Assembly: GCA_027293245.1 (NCBI GenBank)
Contig: JAPUFZ010000031.1
Coordinates: 1-5,150 of the forward strand
DNA: 5,150 nucleotides
Reading direction: 5' to 3'
Origin: Gammaproteobacteria bacterium
Lineage (GTDB): Bacteria > Pseudomonadota > Gammaproteobacteria > GCA-001735895
Part shown: piece after piece, positions 1-5,150 of the stretch
How the letters are laid out: every line of letters starts with the position of its first letter
Numbering within the stretch: position 1 is the first letter of the stretch
Position numbers and translations under genes: made by a program
Notes under the pieces: model-generated
What the model was told of the DNA's origin: nothing
Databases searched by the model: none
Seen by the model: the letters and a program-made list of their open reading frames with translations, nothing else

Positions 1-32
1 CACCTGAAACCATTGCTTGTCAAATACAAAGA

Positions 33-48
33 CGACTGTATCTAGTCG
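33..48. promoter_or_regulatory. Short inverted repeat upstream of the DUF302 gene, possible operator
   Basis: Two perfect 5-base arms, CGACT (33-37) and AGTCG (44-48), flank a 6-base spacer, 40 bases before the ATG at 88. The spacing of about 11 bases between arm centres fits a dimeric regulator site, but arms this short also arise by chance. A TATTAT (60-65) resembling a -10 box lies just downstream, with no good -35 at the usual distance; a TTGTCA (17-22) is a possible -35 but has only a weak partner at 39-44. I regard this as a candidate control region, not an established promoter. Confidence 0.2.
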
Positions 49-73
49 AATTTAATTTCTATTATTTTCAACC

Positions 74-80
74 AAGAGGA
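74..80 (+). promoter_or_regulatory. Ribosome binding site of the DUF302 gene
   Basis: AAGAGGA at 74-80 is a strong Shine-Dalgarno match and sits 7 bases before the ATG at 88. It fixes that ATG as the start. Confidence 0.75.
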
Positions 81-87
81 CACTCTC

Positions 88-588
88 ATGATCCATTCAA
101 AAACTAAAATCCGCTCAACCTACACAGACCTGGCGCACTGGTCAAAGGGGCAGGTGGTTGTCATCCTGACCGCCCTCCTTATTACCTTCCCGACATTATC
201 GCCAGCGCAGAACGCCGACATTGTCGTACAGATGTCAAAGAACTCGTTTGAAAATACGGTGACATCCTTAAAAAAAGGTATCACCGCGAATAAACTTATA
301 ATAGTTAAAGAAGTGCCGTTTACGCAAATGCTAGCCATGGTCGGGGTCAAAGCTGAAAAAACTCTCGGTCTGGAAATCTTCCATCCGAGGTATGGGAAGG
401 TTTTACATATGAAAAATAAGGACGCCATGCTCGAAGCGCCGCTGCGTATTCTGGTTCGAGACGAAGGTGGCGAGATTTCAATCAGGTATCGGAAACCGTC
501 TGCAACATTCGCCGAATATTCCGGGCTCACAGAGGTTGGGGCACAACTCGATAAAGTATTCGCCAGGATCGTGGCCTCGGCAATGTAA
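88..588 (+). CDS. Exported DUF302-family protein
   Basis: This encodes 166 residues. Seen: a basic N-terminal stretch (residues 1-20) is followed by a hydrophobic core at about 22-36 (VVVILTALLITF) and a small-residue region ending SPAQNA near 38-43, which looks like a Sec signal peptide with cleavage around there. The mature part matches the DUF302 layout: a 'Ser-Phe-Glu-Asn-Thr-Val' helix start near residue 52, a central LGLEIFHPRYGKVL strand region, then the 'Ala-Pro-Leu-Arg-Ile-Leu-Val' strand near 117-123, followed by IRYRKPS and a C-terminal helix. Known: DUF302 is a small alpha/beta domain found alone or in periplasmic proteins; its biochemical role is unsettled, so I assign no activity. 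The protein is inferred to be periplasmic, or membrane-anchored if the signal is not cut. The start is supported by the strong ribosome binding site just upstream. The next gene begins about 140 bases on, beyond a hairpin, so co-transcription is uncertain. Confidence 0.85.
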   Translation: MIHSKTKIRSTYTDLAHWSKGQVVVILTALLITFPTLSPAQNADIVVQMSKNSFENTVTSLKKGITANKLIIVKEVPFTQMLAMVGVKAEKTLGLEIFHPRYGKVLHMKNKDAMLEAPLRILVRDEGGEISIRYRKPSATFAEYSGLTEVGAQLDKVFARIVASAM

Positions 589-610
589 TACTCCCTTCTT
601 GATTATTGTC

Positions 611-652
611 CCTGGCTCCGTCCCGCAGTATTTACATGCGAGGCGGGCCAGG
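611..652 (+). terminator. Strong imperfect hairpin between genes, possible terminator or attenuator without a T-run
   Basis: CCTGGC (611-616) pairs perfectly with GCCAGG (647-652). After a single bulged T (617), CCGTCCCGC (618-626) pairs with GCGAGGCGG (638-646), with one G-T pair and one mismatch. The loop is 11 bases (627-637). The stem is GC-rich and starts 22 bases after the DUF302 stop codon, the usual place for a terminator. No T-run follows on the + strand, and none appears on the other strand, so it is not a canonical intrinsic terminator. It could instead protect the 3' end of the upstream mRNA, act as an attenuator before the downstream operon, or be a dispersed palindromic repeat copy. 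Confidence 0.45.
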
Positions 653-713
653 TAAGTCAACGCAATGAATCAGAATATTCCAGGCATTGAGATACTCACA
701 ACTAGTCAGTGAC

Positions 714-719
714 AGGTGG
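714..719 (+). promoter_or_regulatory. Ribosome binding site that decides the start of the large membrane protein
   Basis: AGGTGG at 714-719 lies 8 bases before the ATG at 728. An in-frame GTG at 716 would give four more residues, but it lies inside this site and has no Shine-Dalgarno sequence of its own, so ATG 728 is preferred. Confidence 0.5.
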
Positions 720-727
720 AAAAGAGT

Positions 728-3700
728 ATGTTAGAGCAGGCATCGGATCACCTCGATGTGCCGGAATTGACCATCTACGAAGCAACGGCACGAGATAGCA
801 AGAGCCATCTTTACCTTCGGCCTGTATTGCTATCCTGCGCTATAGCGTCAGGTGCAGCGGCTCTGGTCTACCAGGTCATCTGGAACCGGCTGTTGCTGGT
901 GGTATTTGGATCGACGACATCGGCGACAGCAACCGTCGTCGCTGCCTTCATGGGCGGAATGGCGCTTGGAGCCTGGATGCTGGCGCGTTATGGGGCCCTG
1001 ATAATCCACCCCGCCCGAATGTACGTGGTTTTCGAACTTTTGATCGCCGGTTACGCTTTGCTATTTCCGGTGCTCTTGTCATCAGCCAGTGAACTTTACG
1101 GCATCGCCTGGCTATCTCAGAGTGATCAGCCCCTGTTATTAGGAGTGCTACGATTGGCAGTAGGCCTGCTGGTGCTCGCCTTGCCGACATTTATTATGGG
1201 CGCAACGCTGCCATTGCTTTTGCGTGCGTTGGAAGGGAGCGGGCGATCGACTGGCCTGGTTTCACGCGTGTATGGGTTGAATGCACTGGGTGGTGCTGTT
1301 GGTGCCGCAGCTTGCGGCTTCTGGCTATTGCCAGTGCTTGGTAGCAGCGCGGCCACCCTGATTGCTGTTGGCTTAAACCTGGTGGTTGCAGCTAGTGTAT
1401 ACCTGGCGTTCCGGAGTCGGTTGCAGCCCGAGTCATGCGCCCGCGTTATGGTCACATCACAGTATCGTGACAGGCGTACCACCCTTCACCGCCTGGCGCT
1501 GGTAACCGCGGGATTCGCTGCTATTGCCTACGAGGTGGTGTGGACCCGATTATTGATCCTGGTCAATGGATCCTCTACCTATACCTTTAGCCTGGTATTA
1601 ACGATATACATACTGGGTCTGGCGTTGGGAAGCTTTTGGATCGGTAAACGCGTAGACCAGCTACGCTCGACAGAAATAAGCTTCGCACATTTGCAGGTCG
1701 CGGTGGCGCTGACAGCCATGGCAGGCATATGGCTGGTAGGGAAACTGCCTTATATAGCGCTTGATGTGTACGCATTTTTAGGCGTTTCTTATACTACTTC
1801 GCTGATCCTCAACACCGGAACTACAGTACTGGCCCTGCTACCACCGAGTTTTTTGCTCGGCGCTGCGTTTCCTGTTGCCGTGCGAATGATTGATTGTGAC
1901 CGTGCCCAGCATTTTCGACCTTTTGGCCAGGCCTATAGCTGGACAGCCCTGGGCAATGTGATTGGTGCCCTGGCGGCCGGGGCTGGATTAATCGGGATGA
2001 TGGGTTTGCAGGGTTCAATCCGCTTGCTTGCCGCAGTGAGTCTTGCCGCCGCAATCATCTGCCTGTTCACTGCACGAGTCTCGTCGATGCAAAGAAACCT
2101 GAATTTGTTAATTGCCGCATCGTTGCTGGCAGGCCTTGTTGCTATAAGAGGGGGCTGGGATACGTTGGCGCTGACCAGCGGTGTGTTCAAGCAGGCACCC
2201 ATTTATCTGGGAGTCGTTGGCGATAGTTCGAAGCTCGATCAAATCCTGGGCAATTATAAAACGATCTATTACCGGGAGGGCAATCAGTCGGTGGTGACCG
2301 TGGTAGAGCGACCAACCTTGGGAGCTACCCCGCACCGAATGTTGTCGATCGACGGTAAGGTCGATGCTTCAACCGGTGCGGATATGAGCACGCAGTTGCT
2401 TTCAGGATACCTGCCGGTATTGCTGCACGAGGGGCCATCAGATGTCCTCATCATCGGCCTGGCAAGCGGGGTTACCGTGGGTGCAGTCGCCAGTGATCCA
2501 GACATTGCAACCATCACGGTTGCGGAAATAGAACCAGCCGTGGTTGACGCCGCGAGGGAGTTCAGCGCATTCAACCAGCGGGCGCTGGACGATCCCCGGG
2601 TGAATCTGGTCCTGGATGACGGTCGCCATTATCTGCGGGCGACCCGTGCGAATTTCGATATTATTATTTCAGAGCCATCCAACCCATGGATGAGCGGCCC
2701 GGCGCGCCTGTTCACGCGGGAATTTTTCACCGAAGTGCAGGCGCGTCTTAACCGGGGAGGGGTGTTTGCGCAATGGGTGCCTCTTTATGGATTGTCCACC
2801 CAATTATTGAAAGCCGAGTTGCGCACTTTCATCGACGTATTTCCGTCCGTGGCACTCTATCAAATTTCGCAGGGTGACCTGTTGATTGCGGGGAGTCTGC
2901 GACCACTTTCTAAGCTCCGCTTAGCTACGACCTTGCCCGGGTGGCCCGGCAGTAACAGCCTCGGTCTCGAGGACGCAGGCGCCAGTTTGATTACCGGCGA
3001 CAAGGGGCTTCGCGCCTGGTTAGGGCCTGGTCCACTGAATACAGATGACAACGGTCTGCTCGAGTTTGGCGCGCCGGAGTATCTGCTCAGTGATGTTTTA
3101 AGCCTGAATAAAAAGGCAGTCTGGTCGGCACCCTGGCAGGCTGATTTCCGTGACTGGTTCGATTCAACATTGTTCGGTGTATCTGGTGATGTTATGCAAT
3201 GTGTCAGGGTTGCACGAAACTACCTGAGCAAAAAACGACTGGATCGCGCCGAATACATCGGCAGTCGGATCCCCGATCATGCTGATGCAAAAGAGTTGCT
3301 AGGAGATATAGCACTGCAACGGAATGACTGGTCGGGCGCCTACTCACTCTGGGAAGCCTCGGGAAATTCCTCTGCACTGCTTAAAATTGTCCTGCTCAAG
3401 TTCGAACAGGGAGATATCGCAACAGCATCTAGATTTCTACACCAGGTCCCGGTCAAAGATCGCGGCGATCAGTATTACTATAGCAAAGGCCTGATTCACG
3501 CGAGCAGGGGTGAGCTTGCACCTGCGGTAGCGGACCTGGGTAAACTGACCAGCAGTAGCCATGAAGGCTGGATGATTGTCGCGACTGGTCTTCGGGAAAT
3601 TTTCAGGCTAAGGCTCGATCCGTCAGGTGTAGTCAATTGGGAGCGGTTTAAAATCTTGCTAGATTCGGTACGCCGGGACCTTGAGCACGAACAGGGTCAG

Positions 3701-3988
3701 GAAATTATGCAGGGCCTGTTGCAGGAAGTGGATTCATTGGAGCATTCGCTATTGACCCGCGCGGAGTACCGGGAGATTAGGCTCATCATTCAGCAACATA
3801 TTATCACACCAATGCCAATCTACTATCGAGCGGTAGCACTACTTTGGTTGGGTGAATATGCACAGGCCAAAACAAATTTTGAAAACTATCTGGGATTGTT
3901 GCCAGGCGCAGACAGCGAGTCGCGAGCTTACGATTTGCTTATCCTGTCAGCTGAAAAACTATTGTCGAATAAAAGGAAGCAGTCATGA
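728..3988 (+). CDS. Fused MFS-like membrane / spermidine-synthase-like protein with TPR-like tail
   Basis: This encodes about 1086 residues. Residues 1-30 are a soluble leader. About 31-228 and 255-476 are two related hydrophobic halves, each opening with a 'Tyr-(Gln/Glu)-Val-(Ile/Val)-Trp-x-Arg-Leu-Leu' motif and an ALG(A/S) helix; together they hold roughly 12-14 membrane segments. About 495-790 is a spermidine-synthase-like Rossmann domain: glycine-rich motif IIGLASG at about 575, acidic AEIEP (Glu600, Glu602) for SAM-type ribose contact, DDGR at 630-633, and SEPSNPW around Glu649. True spermidine synthases carry Asp at the positions of Glu649 and Asn652, so polyamine synthesis is doubtful. 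About 805-1086 is helical with TPR-like repeats near 850-880, 915-945 and 1032-1065. The family, annotated 'fused MFS/spermidine synthase', is widespread but its function is largely unproven. The protein should sit in the inner membrane with the SAM-like and TPR parts on one side, probably cytoplasmic. Its stop overlaps the cyclase start. Confidence 0.9.
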   Translation: MLEQASDHLDVPELTIYEATARDSKSHLYLRPVLLSCAIASGAAALVYQVIWNRLLLVVFGSTTSATATVVAAFMGGMALGAWMLARYGALIIHPARMYVVFELLIAGYALLFPVLLSSASELYGIAWLSQSDQPLLLGVLRLAVGLLVLALPTFIMGATLPLLLRALEGSGRSTGLVSRVYGLNALGGAVGAAACGFWLLPVLGSSAATLIAVGLNLVVAASVYLAFRSRLQPESCARVMVTSQYRDRRTTLHRLALVTAGFAAIAYEVVWTRLLILVNGSSTYTFSLVLTIYILGLALGSFWIGKRVDQLRSTEISFAHLQVAVALTAMAGIWLVGKLPYIALDVYAFLGVSYTTSLILNTGTTVLALLPPSFLLGAAFPVAVRMIDCDRAQHFRPFGQAYSWTALGNVIGALAAGAGLIGMMGLQGSIRLLAAVSLAAAIICLFTARVSSMQRNLNLLIAASLLAGLVAIRGGWDTLALTSGVFKQAPIYLGVVGDSSKLDQILGNYKTIYYREGNQSVVTVVERPTLGATPHRMLSIDGKVDASTGADMSTQLLSGYLPVLLHEGPSDVLIIGLASGVTVGAVASDPDIATITVAEIEPAVVDAAREFSAFNQRALDDPRVNLVLDDGRHYLRATRANFDIIISEPSNPWMSGPARLFTREFFTEVQARLNRGGVFAQWVPLYGLSTQLLKAELRTFIDVFPSVALYQISQGDLLIAGSLRPLSKLRLATTLPGWPGSNSLGLEDAGASLITGDKGLRAWLGPGPLNTDDNGLLEFGAPEYLLSDVLSLNKKAVWSAPWQADFRDWFDSTLFGVSGDVMQCVRVARNYLSKKRLDRAEYIGSRIPDHADAKELLGDIALQRNDWSGAYSLWEASGNSSALLKIVLLKFEQGDIATASRFLHQVPVKDRGDQYYYSKGLIHASRGELAPAVADLGKLTSSSHEGWMIVATGLREIFRLRLDPSGVVNWERFKILLDSVRRDLEHEQGQEIMQGLLQEVDSLEHSLLTRAEYREIRLIIQQHIITPMPIYYRAVALLWLGEYAQAKTNFENYLGLLPGADSESRAYDLLILSAEKLLSNKRKQS
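3974..3988 (+). promoter_or_regulatory. Ribosome binding site and ATGA start/stop overlap coupling to the cyclase gene
   Basis: AGGA at 3974-3977 lies 7 bases before ATG 3985. The ATG shares bases with the TGA stop (3986-3988) of the membrane protein, forming ATGA. This arrangement is typical of translational coupling within an operon. It supports ATG 3985 over the next in-frame ATG at 4075, which has no clear ribosome binding site. Confidence 0.75.
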
Positions 3989-4587
3989 TCCGGAAATATG
4001 AATCTGAGAATCAGGTAATAGCTGCGAAAAACAGCTTTGATGTAAATTTAGACCCCCGCAACACCGGGCACCTAATGCAGTCAAAAAATCTGTCTCAACT
4101 TCTCGCATCTACCGATGGCTGGTCGCTAGGCCATGTGGTCGACTGGTTGTTCAACGAGGGTCAGCAAGTTATCGAGCCGGTCGAGTTCACCGACAGGTTG
4201 TGTGAAAAACTGCTGGAATCAGGAGCTCCCATATTTCGTCTACGCATAGCCTTTCGGACCCTGCATCCGCTGGTTGCCGCCTGTGCCTTTACCTGGTTAC
4301 AGGGTCGAGACGCAACCGAGTTTTGCTTACTGCATGAAGATTCCAGAGAGGAAGATTTAACCGATCTCGACTCTGCACAACCCGAATTCAAAGAGAGTAT
4401 CGATACTGTCACATTGCAACTCAAATCACCGGTTGATAAACCCGGCATCATAAGCATTTTCACAAGGTCACCAGGTGGCTTCTCGACTGAGGATATTTCA
4501 AAGTTTGAAATTTTGACTATGTTTCTGTCCCCGGTGATAAATGTAATAGCGATACGAAGAATTGCTAAAACGATACTCGACACCTAA
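3985..4587 (+). CDS. N-terminal sensory/linker part of a class III adenylate cyclase, cut off by a frameshift
   Basis: This frame encodes 200 residues and stops at TAA 4585-4587. Seen: residues 1-32 are polar and variable. About 33-105 resemble the N-terminal region common in proteobacterial soluble cyclases (a 'Gly-Trp-Ser-Leu' helix, then 'Phe-Arg-Thr-Leu-His-Pro-Leu-Val-Ala' near 85-93). About 139-175 look like the second half of a GAF-type fold, with the motif SPGGFSTEDI near 164-173. The end is a helix leading into 'Arg-Arg-Ile-Ala-Lys-Thr-Ile-Leu-Asp-Thr', which in the family runs straight into the catalytic domain. Here the catalytic sequence follows without a gap but in the next frame. 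There is no signal peptide or membrane segment, so the protein is cytoplasmic. Alone this product would lack all catalytic residues. The family assignment rests mainly on the continuation after the shift; the sensed ligand is unknown. Confidence 0.8.
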   Translation: MIRKYESENQVIAAKNSFDVNLDPRNTGHLMQSKNLSQLLASTDGWSLGHVVDWLFNEGQQVIEPVEFTDRLCEKLLESGAPIFRLRIAFRTLHPLVAACAFTWLQGRDATEFCLLHEDSREEDLTDLDSAQPEFKESIDTVTLQLKSPVDKPGIISIFTRSPGGFSTEDISKFEILTMFLSPVINVIAIRRIAKTILDT

Positions 4588-4590
4588 TAT
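4583..4590 (+). other. Frameshift site inside the adenylate cyclase gene
   Basis: The sequence reads ACC TAA TAT TGG in the first frame. Dropping one A of 4586-4587 gives ACC TAT ATT GGG CAC, that is Thr-Tyr-Ile-Gly-His, which matches the family junction 'Asp-Thr-Tyr-(Leu/Val/Ile)-Gly' just before the catalytic domain. There is no long homopolymer here and no obvious slippery sequence. Skipping T4585 instead would give Asn in place of the expected Tyr. The simplest reading is one extra A, as a mutation or as a sequencing error. Confidence 0.8.
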
Positions 4591-5150
4591 TGGGCACAGA
4601 GCAGGCGGCAAGGTACTCGATGGGCTTATCAAGCGGGGGGATGGAGAGACAATCGATGCGGTAATCTGGTACTGTGACCTGAGAGATTTTACCCTGTTGA
4701 CAGAAACCCTGGCACCCGATGAATTACTATCGATGCTGAATACCTATTTCGAATACATTTCGGCGGCAGTGAGCGAACACGGTGGCGAGGTATTACGGTT
4801 CATCGGGGACGCAATGCTTATCGTATTTCCTGTAGATTCATATGTGAATATCAGCCACACCTGCAAATTGGCATTGGATGCAGCTATCGATATTCTACGA
4901 GACCTCAAAAGCGTTAATCAACAGCGTTTGCAACAAGGCTACCCGGAGATACGATTCGGAATCGGCCTGCATATTGGTCAAGTCATTTACGGCAATGTCG
5001 GTGCACCGGATCGGCTGGATTTCACCGTCATGGGCGCGGCCGTCAATCGAACTGCACGACTCGAAGAATTGACGAAAAAGGTAGGGGTGCCACTATTATT
5101 GTCGGCCGAATTTGCCGAACATATCGAGGCCCCCGTTCGATCCATGGGTG
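4588..5150 (+). pseudogene. Class IIIb-like adenylate cyclase catalytic domain, second part of the split gene, runs off the window
   Basis: This frame is open from 4550 to the window end, about 187 residues from 4588. It would make cyclic AMP from ATP in the cytoplasm. Seen: the linker 'Gly-Gly-Lys-Val-Leu-Asp-Gly' and 'Lys-Arg-Gly-Asp-Gly-Glu-Thr-Ile'; the first metal Asp in CDLRDFT (Asp codon 4676-4678); the second in RFIGDA (4808-4810); FTVMGAAVN with Thr (5024-5026) at the base-recognition position, a class IIIb trait; and the transition-state pair Asn (5045-5047) and Arg (5057-5059). The usual base-recognising Lys before FIGD is Arg (4796-4798). No stop or further shift occurs, so the domain looks under selection. 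The first in-frame ATG (4733) lies beyond the first metal Asp, so internal restart would not give an active enzyme. It is marked as a pseudogene only because of the shift; if that is an error, it and the preceding 200 residues form one normal gene of about 400 residues. Perhaps the last 20-30 residues lie outside the window. Confidence 0.8.

Noticed and set aside
120..530. Minus-strand 136-codon reading frame opposite the DUF302 gene
   Set aside because: The + strand frame has a signal peptide, a strong ribosome binding site and DUF302 motifs; the antisense frame shows no recognisable family.
467..655. + strand 62-codon reading frame overlapping the end of the DUF302 gene
   Set aside because: It lies in another frame of a supported gene and runs through the hairpin; there is no homology signal.
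716..728. GTG start at 716 for the large membrane protein
   Set aside because: It lies within the likely ribosome binding site for ATG 728 and has no such site of its own. The difference is only four residues, so it cannot be fully excluded.
840..1990. Two similar hydrophobic halves as a possible recent tandem duplication
   Set aside because: The similarity is at the protein motif level only; the DNA is diverged. This is the ordinary ancient two-half layout of MFS-like proteins.
948..3051. Many minus-strand reading frames of 60-118 codons inside the large membrane-protein gene
   Set aside because: They overlap a well-supported + strand gene, their translations are low-complexity or rich in Arg/Pro/Ser with no recognisable domain, and none has a convincing ribosome binding site.
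4161..4583. Minus-strand 140-codon reading frame opposite the cyclase N-terminal region
   Set aside because: It is a shadow of the sense gene; the translation is Ser-rich with no domain.
4583..4590. Programmed +1 frameshift like that of release factor 2
   Set aside because: There is no slippery P-site codon and no correctly spaced internal Shine-Dalgarno sequence, and a +1 skip would insert Asn where the family has Tyr. A one-base insertion explains the data better.
4878..5072. + strand 64-codon reading frame inside the cyclase catalytic domain
   Set aside because: The overlapping frame carries all the cyclase motifs through this stretch, so this one is out of frame and non-coding.

Overview
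The window reads as chromosomal DNA of a Gram-negative proteobacterium, most likely a gammaproteobacterium. This is an inference from roughly even base composition, purine-rich Shine-Dalgarno sites, a Sec-type signal peptide and the protein families present; no taxonomic marker is in view. All supported genes lie on the + strand. I see no RNA genes, insertion sequences, CRISPR arrays or phage genes.

Layout: (1) 1-87 is an upstream region with a short inverted repeat and a clear ribosome binding site. (2) 88-588 encodes a small exported DUF302-family protein. (3) 589-727 is an intergenic gap containing a strong imperfect hairpin (611-652) with no T-run. (4) 728-3988 encodes a three-part protein of about 1086 residues: a duplicated MFS-like membrane region, a spermidine-synthase-like SAM-binding domain whose catalytic acids are replaced, and a TPR-like C-terminal tail. 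(5) From 3985 to the window end is a class III (IIIb-like) adenylate cyclase gene. It starts on a 4-base ATGA overlap with the preceding gene, so the two are almost certainly co-transcribed and translationally coupled.

The most notable observation is that the cyclase gene is split. The 200-residue N-terminal sensory/linker part ends at TAA (4585-4587). The catalytic domain continues at once in the next frame. Removing one A from the TAAT at 4585-4588 restores one continuous protein through the family junction (Asp-Thr-Tyr-Ile-Gly-His). It is therefore either a one-base insertion that truncates the cyclase before its catalytic domain, a sequencing or assembly error, or, less likely, a recoding site. 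The catalytic frame is well conserved and shows no further damage, which favours an error or a very recent mutation.

Working together (inference): the membrane protein with its aminopropyltransferase-like domain and the soluble cyclase are made from one mRNA and may form a cAMP-linked sensing or transport unit. The sequence does not reveal the signal or substrate. The DUF302 gene is probably a separate unit, or read through past the hairpin.
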